Source: an uncultured Nioella sp. (lineage in GTDB: Bacteria > Pseudomonadota > Alphaproteobacteria > Rhodobacterales > Rhodobacteraceae). From it: 64,000 nt of DNA. Made by a program: the position numbers and the translations under genes. Shown here piece after piece: positions 9,224 to 17,709 of this stretch; the stretch's first letter is position 1; each line of letters starts with the position of its first letter. The notes under the pieces are model-generated. The model was not told the DNA's origin and did no database searches. It saw only the letters and a list, made by a program, of their open reading frames with translations. The stretch spans positions 1 to 64,000 of the forward strand of contig CANLZL010000008.1 in the NCBI GenBank assembly GCA_947495575.1, written 5' to 3'.

Positions 9224-9243
9224 ATCATACAATTTTGTATGAT
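9224..9243. promoter_or_regulatory. Perfect 20-bp palindrome upstream of the MDR reductase
   Basis: ATCATACAA-TT-TTGTATGAT is a 9-bp perfect inverted repeat with a 2-bp spacer, centred about 90 bases upstream of the leftward oxidoreductase start at 9144. It lies in AT-rich sequence likely to contain the promoter. The form suits a dimeric repressor of MarR, HxlR or GntR type, but no regulator gene is adjacent, so the binding protein is unknown. Confidence 0.5.
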
Positions 9244-9296
9244 GAGGTTTGGACATTTTACGCACTGCAGGCAAATTTGCTGATCTGCGGACACGA

Positions 9297-9328
9297 AAAG
9301 CCCCCGACAAATCGCTTTGTCGGGGGCT
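9297..9328 (-). terminator. Rho-independent terminator of the 718-residue protein gene
   Basis: The stem AGCCCCCGACAAA / TTTGTCGGGGGCT with a short loop is followed on the minus strand by TTTTCG. It sits just after the stop codon of the leftward exported protein gene, so it should end that transcript before the oxidoreductase promoter. Confidence 0.8.
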
Positions 9329-9346
9329 CGAACAAATAAAGGTTTA

Positions 9347-11503
9347 CTACATCGAGGAGCCGAGCGGGACTTGGAAGAACATCGTCTCACCGGAGTGATC
9401 ATCAACACCGTCATTATCGGTGCTGACCCACATCGTACCATCTTCAAAGAGTGCCAAGCCTTCAACCTTGTCCAGAACATAGCCGCCCGTTGAGGTCAGG
9501 TACGGGATCAGATCAACCACCAGCTCTTGCTCTACCAGAGGCAACTCTCCGCCCAAGGGCGCGGGCACCATTTGATCCAGCGAGACGCGAGTGATCATCT
9601 TGGTCACGGCACGATCACCGATCTGATTGTCGCGTTCGATCAGATAGACATAGTCACCATGGGCCACGATCTCGGACAGTCCGACCCAGCCACGCTCAGG
9701 CGCGGTGGTTTGGTAATGTACGGCACCCCATTCCTCTGTGTCGGTGTTGTAAGCCACAAGTTTCACAGTGTTCTCCGGATCATCCTCCCAAGACCGCTGC
9801 ACGGCCATCCAAAGCGTTTCACCGACCATGGTGATGCCCTCAAACCCAAAACGGCGCTGCACCGAGGCCAATTCCTCTGGCAAGGTCACATAGTCCTCGA
9901 TCTCACCATCAGCGGAAACGTGGTAAAGCGCGTGGGGTACCAGACGACCCGGGCGCCCCTCAGAGGCAATCCAGAAACCGCCTTCGCCGTCCAGCGTGAT
10001 GCCTTCCATATCCAGCAATTGGGCGGGCTGACCACCACGGGTAACGCGAATTGTGTCAATGATTTGAGCAGGCTGCTGGCTCGGATCAATCACAAAGATT
10101 GTGGGCTGAAGTGCGTAAAAACTGTCATTCACCGCATAGATAAGGCCGGTTTCATTATCGGCCACCATGCCCGAAATTGCACCCCAGCCTGTCAAGTCTT
10201 CCATACCCTCAGAAGTCAGATGCGGATAGCTCGCAGCGGCGTCTTGATACTCAAAGATCATGACATGGCTTCGTGCCGCGCCATCTTCCAAGCCATCAAC
10301 TTCGTTGGCCGAAATCAAAAGGTTACGCGAAGGGATCGTGACAAACCCCTCTGGTCCGATCCCGGACGGCAGCAATTGCTCCAGCACCGGAGTTTCTGGA
10401 TCGGTCACGTCATAAACACCCACGATCGACGACCGCTCGGCTCCGACAAATACATATGGCGTGTCGCCAAAAACACCGAAGGTTACGGATTCGGGTTCAA
10501 CACCTTTGTTGCCGGAACGCCGCTCGGGGTAGTGGCCGACCTGAATGATTGCTTCCTCAAAGGAAGTGCCACTTTCGTAGACTTCGGTGCCATCCTGATG
10601 GAAGATCGTCCAGCCACGGCTGCCGCCATCCATATCGCCCTCGTTGGCGATGGCGAAGTGGCTGTTGTCGATCCAAGTCACCGCATCTGGTTCCCGTACG
10701 CGGCCTTCTTGCGTCCCTGTGAAAACAAACGCGCGTTCCTCGTCAACGTCGATGCCTTCCAGATCCACGGAGCCAGCAGAAAAGTGGTTCAGAACCTCAC
10801 CAGCCGCCGAGAGAACGACCATGTGATTGTTTTCCTGAAGCGTCACAACAATTTCGCCCTCGGCGTTGATCGAAACAAATTCCGGCTCGGGATCCTCTGG
10901 CGAAACGTCGGCCAATCCAGTCAGTTCCACCATGTTCAGGCTGGCACAATCCAGACGACCATCGCGGATTTGGATGATATCGACAAACCCTGCCGGCATC
11001 TGGCCGGTGCGGCCGTCGCCCAAATCTTCGTCCCGTTCGTTTTCAATCGCGACAGCGACAAAACTGCCATCTGGAGAAATGGCAACGCTATCTGGCTGAC
11101 CGCCGAGATCGCAATCGCCCAGAACTTCGCGGCTCTCCATGTCAATCGCCAGGAGATGACCTGAGGTATTCACATAGTCTTCGGAGGTATTTACGCCGGC
11201 ATAGGCAACCTGGCCCGCTACGGCGACCGAGGTTGGTTCGCCATCCAGCTCAACCACACCTGCGGCCTGCGGTGCGGCTGGATCGGTGATATCGATAAAG
11301 CCCAAAACCTCGGCCGGGCTGTCTGTGTAAACCAGCGTCATGCCATCGTTCGATGCGGCGATGATCTCGGACGAAGTCTCTTCCGCCTCTGGGATGTTGA
11401 GCGCCACTGGGAATGAGGCGATGCGGTTGAAGTTCATGTCTGCCAGGGCCGGGCCAGACACAAGCGCCATGGCAGAACTGAGCAGAAGGACGCGATGCGA
11501 CAT
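9347..11503 (-). CDS. Exported beta-propeller protein with phytase-like C-terminal domain
   Basis: A 718-residue protein with a Sec signal peptide (residues 1-21, ending ALA). Residues about 25-420 resemble the choice-of-anchor I / alkaline-phosphatase-associated beta-propeller, with DSVAISPDGSFVAVAIENERDED, EPEFVSINAEGEIVVTLQE, and GVEPESVTFG followed by VYDVTDPETP. Residues about 430-715 resemble the esterase-like phytase domain (PF13449 type): GWGAISGMVADNETGLIYAVND, LDMEGITLDGEGGFWIASEG and RFGFEGITMV. These folds bind calcium and hydrolyse phosphoesters in some members; no catalytic residue can be confirmed here. A periplasmic or secreted phosphate-scavenging role is inference. GGAGAG precedes the ATG and a strong terminator follows. 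Confidence 0.75.
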   Translation of the reverse strand: MSHRVLLLSSAMALVSGPALADMNFNRIASFPVALNIPEAEETSSEIIAASNDGMTLVYTDSPAEVLGFIDITDPAAPQAAGVVELDGEPTSVAVAGQVAYAGVNTSEDYVNTSGHLLAIDMESREVLGDCDLGGQPDSVAISPDGSFVAVAIENERDEDLGDGRTGQMPAGFVDIIQIRDGRLDCASLNMVELTGLADVSPEDPEPEFVSINAEGEIVVTLQENNHMVVLSAAGEVLNHFSAGSVDLEGIDVDEERAFVFTGTQEGRVREPDAVTWIDNSHFAIANEGDMDGGSRGWTIFHQDGTEVYESGTSFEEAIIQVGHYPERRSGNKGVEPESVTFGVFGDTPYVFVGAERSSIVGVYDVTDPETPVLEQLLPSGIGPEGFVTIPSRNLLISANEVDGLEDGAARSHVMIFEYQDAAASYPHLTSEGMEDLTGWGAISGMVADNETGLIYAVNDSFYALQPTIFVIDPSQQPAQIIDTIRVTRGGQPAQLLDMEGITLDGEGGFWIASEGRPGRLVPHALYHVSADGEIEDYVTLPEELASVQRRFGFEGITMVGETLWMAVQRSWEDDPENTVKLVAYNTDTEEWGAVHYQTTAPERGWVGLSEIVAHGDYVYLIERDNQIGDRAVTKMITRVSLDQMVPAPLGGELPLVEQELVVDLIPYLTSTGGYVLDKVEGLALFEDGTMWVSTDNDGVDDHSGETMFFQVPLGSSM

Positions 11504-11678
11504 GCGTTTCTCTCCGGTTTAATTGATGTCCGCACTCCCCTGACGGGCTATTGTGACAGAAGCGCAAAGGATTTGTGACGCCTGAATGAAATCCTTGATC
11601 TGAACGGGTCACTCCTCTCAAACGCCAACAGATAACTTCCTATGGCCCAATCGGAAAACTCCGTCTACGCTCCGTCTC

Positions 11679-12623
11679 ATGTTGCGTTTTATCCTCGGAC
11701 GTCTGATCTCGCTCAGCCTCAGCTTGGTTGCTGCCAGCCTGATCATTTTTGTCGTGATCGAGGTCATTCCGGGCGATCCGGCGGCCTTTATGCTGGGCTT
11801 GAGCGCGGATCCCGAAACAGTTGAGGCGCTCCGCGCTGAACTGAACCTGACGGGCAGCAAGGCCAGCCGTTATTTCCAATGGATCACTGGGCTGGTTCAG
11901 GGCGATTTTGGCACGTCCTACACCTACCGGGTTCCGGTCTCAGAGCTTGTTTTGCAACGTATTTGGGTTTCAATTCCCCTGGCGCTATTTGCATTGATCC
12001 TGTCAACGCTGATCGCCTTTCCGGTGGGGCTAATCGCAGCATCAAATCGTGGCGGCGCCGCCGATTATGCAATCATGGGCGGCACGCAATTGGGCATCGC
12101 AGTGCCAAATTTCTGGTTCGCAATGCTGTTGGTGCTGATCTTTGCAGTGAAACTTAGCTGGTTTGCTTCGGGCGGGTTTCCCGGCTGGGATAACCCAGCT
12201 GCCGCCATGAAATCTTTGACTCTCCCGGCCATCGCTTTGGCTTTGCCTCAGGCCGCGATTTTGGCCCGCGTCATGCGTTCGGCGCTAATTGAAACGCAAG
12301 GCCAAGATTACATCCGCACCGCGCGCGCCAAGGGCCTGACGCGCCGCCAAACCACCCTGCGCCATGCACTTCGCAACGCAATGATACCGGTCCTCACCAT
12401 CATTGGGCTGCAGTTTTCGTTTCTGTTGGCTGGCGCGATCATCATTGAGAATGTGTTTTTCCTGCCCGGCCTTGGACGATTGATTTTCCAAGGGATCACG
12501 CAAAGGGACCTGATCGTTGTTGAATCTGTAACCATGTTGTTGGTCTTTGCCGTGATCGTCGTCACTTTCCTTGTCGATATAGCCTATGCAATCGCTGATC
12601 CCAGACTGCGGCGGCGCGCATGA
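11679..12623 (+). CDS. Peptide-type ABC transporter permease (DppB-like)
   Basis: A 314-residue inner-membrane permease with an N-terminal anchor helix (about 10-30) and five further helices. The cytoplasmic coupling segment carries the family EAA-like stretch around DYIRTARAKGLTRRQTTLRHALRNA (residues about 208-232). The length and the N-terminal FILGRLISLSL pattern are those of DppB/OppB. It begins a tight rightward operon: its stop overlaps the start of the next permease by ATGA. Confidence 0.93.
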   Translation: MLRFILGRLISLSLSLVAASLIIFVVIEVIPGDPAAFMLGLSADPETVEALRAELNLTGSKASRYFQWITGLVQGDFGTSYTYRVPVSELVLQRIWVSIPLALFALILSTLIAFPVGLIAASNRGGAADYAIMGGTQLGIAVPNFWFAMLLVLIFAVKLSWFASGGFPGWDNPAAAMKSLTLPAIALALPQAAILARVMRSALIETQGQDYIRTARAKGLTRRQTTLRHALRNAMIPVLTIIGLQFSFLLAGAIIIENVFFLPGLGRLIFQGITQRDLIVVESVTMLLVFAVIVVTFLVDIAYAIADPRLRRRA

Positions 12624-13444
12624 GGAAATTGCCATTCCCCCTTCTCCTTGGCGGCGTCATTAGCGCATTCTTCCTGTCTTTGGCCTTTCTCAGCCTTTTC
12701 TGGACACCTTATGATGTGACCGAGTTGGTCATCTCTCGCAGGTTCCAACCGTCTGGTTCTTCGTTTTGGCTGGGCACCGATCAAATGGGGCGCGACATGC
12801 TGTCGATGCTGATGGCAGGAGCGCGCGTTTCGCTCTCTGTCGCGCTTGTGGCTGTTGGTATTGGTATGATCGTGGGGGTTCCACTTGGGCTTGCGGCTGC
12901 GGCGTCTCGTGGGAGTTTGCTGGATGAGTTCATCATGCGCGGAAACGACCTGATTTTTGCCTTCCCAAGCCTCGTCATCGCCATTCTGATCACAGCAGTT
13001 TTTGGCCCATCTGCTTTCAACGCGATCCTGGCCATTGGCATTTTCAATATCCCTGTCTTCGCCCGCGTGGCGAGGGGCGGGGCGCTTAGCCTTTGGACGC
13101 TGGACTACATTCTTGCCGCGCGGGTTGCGGGCAAGGGCCCAGCCCGGATCAGTGCCGAACACATCTTACCCAACATTGCCAATCTTCTCATTGTTCAAGC
13201 GACCATTCAGTTCTCGCTAGGCATTCTGGCCGAAGCGGCGCTCAGCTATGTTGGATTGTCCGTGCAGCCGCCGAACCCAAGCTGGGGCCGCATGTTGGCC
13301 GATGCTCAAACACTGATTTACACCCATCCCATGCTGGCCGTCTTGCCCGGAATGGCGATTGTGATGATGGTCCTTGGGCTGAACCTGTTGGGAGATGGCT
13401 TGCGTGACATGCTTGACCCGAGATTACGGCGGGCGCGGATGTGA
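12620..13444 (+). CDS. Peptide-type ABC transporter permease (DppC-like)
   Basis: A 274-residue DppC-type permease. It has the N-terminal helix, the GTDQMGRDMLSMLMAGARVSL signature of the family (residues about 53-73), six predicted helices, and a coupling loop with LDYILAARVAGKGPARISAEHILPN. It pairs with the DppB-like subunit upstream (ATGA overlap) and runs into the ATPase gene with a GTGA overlap. Confidence 0.93.
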   Translation: MRKLPFPLLLGGVISAFFLSLAFLSLFWTPYDVTELVISRRFQPSGSSFWLGTDQMGRDMLSMLMAGARVSLSVALVAVGIGMIVGVPLGLAAAASRGSLLDEFIMRGNDLIFAFPSLVIAILITAVFGPSAFNAILAIGIFNIPVFARVARGGALSLWTLDYILAARVAGKGPARISAEHILPNIANLLIVQATIQFSLGILAEAALSYVGLSVQPPNPSWGRMLADAQTLIYTHPMLAVLPGMAIVMMVLGLNLLGDGLRDMLDPRLRRARM

Positions 13445-15018
13445 TCAAACTTCAAGCCCTGTCCTTACAAATTCACGACACACCCATCCTGAAGGATGTG
13501 TCCCTGACGATGCGCGCGGGTGAAGTTTTTGGCCTTGTAGGTGAAAGTGGATCGGGAAAGTCCATGACCGCGCTTAGCCTATTGCAGCTATTACCGAGTG
13601 GCGCGGAAACAACCGGCAGCGCCGAATTGGACGGAACTGATTTACTCAGGCTTTCTGAACGCCAAATGTGTGGCCTACGCGGCAATGACCTTGGCATGAT
13701 TTTCCAAGAGCCCATGACGGCGCTCAACCCTGTAAAAACCATTGGCGATCAAGTGGCCGAGACCTTGCGCATTCACGGCGCCGCCAACCGGGCGGATGCT
13801 CTCGATATCGCACGCGAAAAACTGGATCGGGTCGGGCTTTCCCATATCACGTTGGATCGCTTTCCACATGAACTGTCCGGCGGACAACGCCAAAGGGTGT
13901 GCATTGCCACGGCTATTGCCCTGCGCCCGCGACTATTGATAGCGGACGAACCGACGACAGCATTGGATGTCACGACGCAGGCGCAAATTCTGACCCTGCT
14001 GAAAGGGCTGGTCGAAGAAGAAAACATGGCGCTGATGCTGATCACCCACGATCTGGCCGTCGTTTCGGACATGGCAGATCATATTGCAGTCATGCGCAAG
14101 GGTGAGATCGTCGAGCAAGGGCCCACTACAACGGTCCTGCGCAAGCAGCGCCATGCCTATACCAGGCAGCTGTTTGAAGCCTCCAGCCATCAGCCCGACC
14201 GCCGTACGCGTCCATCCGGTGACCCGCTTTTGACTGTGACCGGCGCCCACCGTCACTACCCCGGCCCGCGCAAAGGGTTTCGGCGCGGCGCCCCTGTACG
14301 TGCCGTCGCGGGTGTGTCGCTGACCTTGTCCGAAGGCGAAAGCTTAGGATTGGTCGGTGAAAGCGGCTGCGGAAAATCGACATTGACCCGAGCCATCCTA
14401 GGCCTTGATCCGATCCAAGAGGGCGAAATAACCCTCTTCCGAAATTCTGTTACGCCCCATATGCCGCGCGAGATGCGGGCGGGCATTCAGGTCGTTTTTC
14501 AGGACCCCTATGGTAGCTTTAACCCGCGCTGGACGGTCGAGCATTTGGTGGCCGAACCCTATCATTTGCTTTCAGATCGTCCGCAGGCTCAGGAACGCCG
14601 CAACAGGGTGGCCGAAGCGCTGCGCGCCGTGGGATTAGCCGCGTCTGACATGGACAAATATCCGCATGAGTTTTCGGGCGGTCAACGGCAACGCATAGCC
14701 ATTGCACGCGCGTTGATCACCAATCCGAAAGTGCTGGTTCTTGATGAAGCGGTTTCGGCGCTGGATGTCTCGATCCGTGCGCAGATCCTTGATCTTTTGG
14801 CCGACTTGCAGGACAGGCTCAGCCTCAGTTACCTGTTTATCAGCCATGACCTGACCGTCGTTCGGGCGATCACTGATCGGGTATTGGTCATGCAGGCGGG
14901 CAAGATCGTCGAAGAAGGCGTCACGGCCACTGTCTTTGACGCGCCTCAACATGACTATACAAAAACGCTTTTGGCAGCCGCGCCGCGCCTGCCCGACTTT
15001 GCCACGGAAAGGACCTGA
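13441..15018 (+). CDS. Dual ATP-binding protein of a peptide-type ABC transporter
   Basis: A 525-residue fusion of DppD-like and DppF-like ATPases. The first half has Walker A GESGSGKS (residues 34-41), the LSGGQRQRV signature and the [10 protein letters not shown] Walker B. The second repeats this with [18 protein letters not shown] and [10 protein letters not shown]. The start is GTG, overlapping the preceding stop. One polypeptide thus supplies both nucleotide-binding domains, as in YejF or GsiA. The likely binding-protein partner is at 6551-8020. Confidence 0.94.
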   Translation: MIKLQALSLQIHDTPILKDVSLTMRAGEVFGLVGESGSGKSMTALSLLQLLPSGAETTGSAELDGTDLLRLSERQMCGLRGNDLGMIFQEPMTALNPVKTIGDQVAETLRIHGAANRADALDIAREKLDRVGLSHITLDRFPHELSGGQRQRVCIATAIALRPRLLIADEPTTALDVTTQAQILTLLKGLVEEENMALMLITHDLAVVSDMADHIAVMRKGEIVEQGPTTTVLRKQRHAYTRQLFEASSHQPDRRTRPSGDPLLTVTGAHRHYPGPRKGFRRGAPVRAVAGVSLTLSEGESLGLVGESGCGKSTLTRAILGLDPIQEGEITLFRNSVTPHMPREMRAGIQVVFQDPYGSFNPRWTVEHLVAEPYHLLSDRPQAQERRNRVAEALRAVGLAASDMDKYPHEFSGGQRQRIAIARALITNPKVLVLDEAVSALDVSIRAQILDLLADLQDRLSLSYLFISHDLTVVRAITDRVLVMQAGKIVEEGVTATVFDAPQHDYTKTLLAAAPRLPDFATERT

Positions 15019-15020
15019 TA

Positions 15021-16466
15021 ATGCAGCTTTGGTTCGATACGGAAGAAGTCTTTGTTGGCGGACGATGGCAACTGCCGCTTTCGGATGAAAAGCTCCCAAT
15101 CGAGGACCCTTCGACCGGCACAGGGATCGGGTTTATCGCACGCGGCGGGGCCGCGGATATCGACCGGGCCGTTGCCGCGGCAGAGGCCGCCCTGGATGGC
15201 GAATGGGGTCGGATGACCGCCGCAGAACGTGGGCGACTGCTGGCCAAGCTGGGGCGATTGGTCAGCGAAAAGATCGAAGCATTGGCGCAGATCGAATCCA
15301 CAGATGTAGGCAAACCACTTAGCCAGGCACGCAATGATGCGATCGCATTGGCCCGCTATCTCGAGTTCTATGGTGGAGCAGCCGACAAGGTGATGGGCGA
15401 AACGATCCCGTTTAATCAGGGCTTCACCGTCTATACCCTGCGTGAGCCACATGGCGTGACGGGCCATATCATCCCCTGGAATTACCCGATGCAAATCATT
15501 GGCCGTTCTGTCGGGGCCGCGCTAGCCATGGGCAATGCCTGCGTTTTGAAACCAGCCGAAGAGGCCTGCCTGTCTGCCCTCGCTTTTGCAGATCTGGCGC
15601 GTCAGGCTGGCCTGCCTGATGGGGCATTAAATGTCGTTCCGGGCTTGGGCGAAGAAGCCGGCGCCGCCTTGTCCGCCCACCCGTCTGTGCGGCACCTGTC
15701 TTTCACCGGTTCCGTCGGAGTCGGTCGCATGATTCAAGCAGCCGCAGCAAATAACATTGTCCCGGTCACTTTGGAGCTGGGTGGGAAATCGCCCCAGGTG
15801 GTGTTTGACGATGCTGATCTTGACGCGGCCCTTCCCTTCCTTGTCAACGCAGGCATTCAAAATGCAGGCCAGACCTGCTCAGCTTCGTCGCGTATACTTG
15901 TACAAGAGGGAATTTATGATGAGCTGTGTTCGCGTATGGCCGCGGCCTATGATGGCTTAACCGTCGGCGCGGCCTCAGCCGATTTGCATGTTGGCCCGCT
16001 GATCTCGGCCCGTCAAAAAGAAATCGTAGAGGGCTTCTTGGCTCAAACCGACGCCAATCACATCCTCAGTCGTGGCCGAATTGTCGAGGATGCCCCTGCG
16101 GGTGGTCACTATATCGCGCCCACTCTGATTTCTGGCATTGCGCCGGATCACAGTCTCGCCCGGGACGAGATTTTTGGACCGGTTCAGGTGATCCTTCCCT
16201 TCCGCGATGAGGATCACGCAGTCGAAATTGCCAATGGCACCGATTACGGGCTTGTCGCCAGTTGCTGGAGCCGCGATGGCGGCAGGCAGATGCGCATGGC
16301 AAAACGGTTGAAGGCGGGGCAGGTATTTCTGAACAATTATGGGGCAGCAGGTGGCGTAGAATTGCCCTTTGGCGGTATAGGCCATTCAGGCCATGGCCGC
16401 GAAAAAGGGTTTGAGGCACTTTATGGCTTCTCCGTCCTCAAAACTGTCGCAGCATATCACGGTTGA
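15021..16466 (+). CDS. Aldehyde dehydrogenase family protein
   Basis: A 481-residue NAD(P)-dependent aldehyde dehydrogenase. It shows the IPWNYPM segment (151-157), the general-base glutamate in LELGGKSP (E252) and the catalytic cysteine in GQTCSASS (C286), with a C-terminal FGPVQVILPF and GGIGHSGHGREKG. It begins two bases after the ATPase stop codon, so it is cotranscribed with the transporter. It therefore probably oxidises an aldehyde formed from the imported compound, for example an aminoaldehyde or betaine-aldehyde-like molecule. The exact substrate is not readable from the sequence. Confidence 0.92.
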   Translation: MQLWFDTEEVFVGGRWQLPLSDEKLPIEDPSTGTGIGFIARGGAADIDRAVAAAEAALDGEWGRMTAAERGRLLAKLGRLVSEKIEALAQIESTDVGKPLSQARNDAIALARYLEFYGGAADKVMGETIPFNQGFTVYTLREPHGVTGHIIPWNYPMQIIGRSVGAALAMGNACVLKPAEEACLSALAFADLARQAGLPDGALNVVPGLGEEAGAALSAHPSVRHLSFTGSVGVGRMIQAAAANNIVPVTLELGGKSPQVVFDDADLDAALPFLVNAGIQNAGQTCSASSRILVQEGIYDELCSRMAAAYDGLTVGAASADLHVGPLISARQKEIVEGFLAQTDANHILSRGRIVEDAPAGGHYIAPTLISGIAPDHSLARDEIFGPVQVILPFRDEDHAVEIANGTDYGLVASCWSRDGGRQMRMAKRLKAGQVFLNNYGAAGGVELPFGGIGHSGHGREKGFEALYGFSVLKTVAAYHG

Positions 16467-16529
16467 TCTGCAGGGGCGGGCCGATTACTTCGACGTCAAC
16501 GCGCTGCCAGACCCAAAGGACCAAGCGAC

Positions 16530-17210
16530 ATGAGCTTTGACCGTTCCATCAAGATCGCCCCGTCGATCCTTTCTGCCGATTTTGCTAATTTCGGACAGGA
16601 GATTCAGGCCGTCGAACGTGAAGGGGCCGATTGGATCCATGTCGATGTGATGGATGGCCATTTTGTGCCGAACCTGACCTTTGGGCCAATGGCGGTGAAA
16701 GCGTTCCGTCCGCATGTAAAAACGGTCATGGACGTGCATTTGATGATTTCACCCGTCGACCAATATATTGACGCCTATGCCGATGCCGGTGCGGATATTT
16801 TGACGGCCCATGTCGAAGCCGGGCCACATATTCACCGTACCCTGCAAGCCATCCGCGGCGCGGGCATGAAGGCGGGTGTGGCGCTGAACCCAAGCACGCC
16901 AGCCGAAGCCGTTGAGCATGTGCTGGACCTGACTGATCTGGTTTGCGTCATGACCGTGAACCCCGGTTTCGGCGGTCAGAAGTTCATCGACATGACTGCC
17001 AAGATCCGCAAATTGCGTGCACTGATCGGCGACCGTCCGATTCACATCGAAATCGACGGCGGCGTTGACCCTAATACGGCGCCTTTGGTCGTCGATGCTG
17101 GCGCGGATGTTCTTGTTGCAGGCTCTGCCGTGTTTCGCGGCGGATCGGTCGAAAACCCATCGCCATATGGTGAAAACATCCGGGCGATCAAAGCGTCGGT
17201 TGCTGGCTGA
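16530..17210 (+). CDS. rpe: Ribulose-phosphate 3-epimerase
   Basis: A 226-residue TIM-barrel enzyme that interconverts ribulose-5-phosphate and xylulose-5-phosphate in the pentose phosphate pathway. Clear signatures are [33 protein letters not shown] with metal ligands, [20 protein letters not shown] and [12 protein letters not shown] followed by [11 protein letters not shown]. Length is standard. It lies 63 bases after the aldehyde dehydrogenase gene and is probably independent of it. Confidence 0.97.
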   Translation: MSFDRSIKIAPSILSADFANFGQEIQAVEREGADWIHVDVMDGHFVPNLTFGPMAVKAFRPHVKTVMDVHLMISPVDQYIDAYADAGADILTAHVEAGPHIHRTLQAIRGAGMKAGVALNPSTPAEAVEHVLDLTDLVCVMTVNPGFGGQKFIDMTAKIRKLRALIGDRPIHIEIDGGVDPNTAPLVVDAGADVLVAGSAVFRGGSVENPSPYGENIRAIKASVAG

Positions 17211-17218
17211 ACGCCCCT

Positions 17219-17641
17219 TCAGGCTTCGTCCAATTCTCGCATTTTCCTGGTGATCATCGGGATTAACTGGTGAAAGGCTTTTCGCCACGCCTCTGCCGTT
17301 GCCATCGTGAAAGATGATCCCAAGCAATCTTTCAACGCAGCCAACAGGCAGGCGGGAAAAACCTCCAGGTATCGCGTCGGAACTTTGTGACTGAAATGCG
17401 ATTGTGCCAGCCCATGTGCGATTTGGCGCAACGCGGCCTCGTCTCCGGCGGCCCGAACAATCAGCGCCAGGGATTGCGTGATTTTCTGACGCTGAATTGT
17501 CTGGTCGGAGTTGAACAATTTCCGCGTTTCCGGAGCGATTTCAAACAGCCTTTCATAAAACCTGTCGGCAAGTTCCGCTTTGCTTTGCAAAGCCATGGAG
17601 AAGCTGGTTCGGATGAGACCGATTTCAACTGAGGTCAACAC
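17219..17641 (-). CDS. Single-domain globin
   Basis: A globin of about 140 residues related to bacterial hemoglobin (Vgb) and the heme domain of flavohemoglobins. It has the A/B-helix pattern ending in FYERLFEIAPETRKLF (the C-D corner phenylalanine), and the SHFSHKVPTRYLEVF segment where HKV supplies the expected proximal histidine region. No reductase domain follows. It presumably binds oxygen or nitric oxide. The start is uncertain: there is no ATG, the frame is open to a TTG at 17665, and family alignment favours the GTG/TTG at 17641/17638. Confidence 0.75.
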   Translation of the reverse strand: MLTSVEIGLIRTSFSMALQSKAELADRFYERLFEIAPETRKLFNSDQTIQRQKITQSLALIVRAAGDEAALRQIAHGLAQSHFSHKVPTRYLEVFPACLLAALKDCLGSSFTMATAEAWRKAFHQLIPMITRKMRELDEA

Positions 17642-17709
17642 TGGGGGCACTACCAATACGCACAAAGGAAAAGATTTCTTTAGTGTAGGTAGCGTTGGTT
17701 AGGACAGCG

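Noticed and set aside
9527-11164. 545-residue open frame on the plus strand
   Set aside because: It is the antisense shadow of the exported propeller/phytase-like gene; it lacks protein family features and has biased, histidine/arginine-rich composition.
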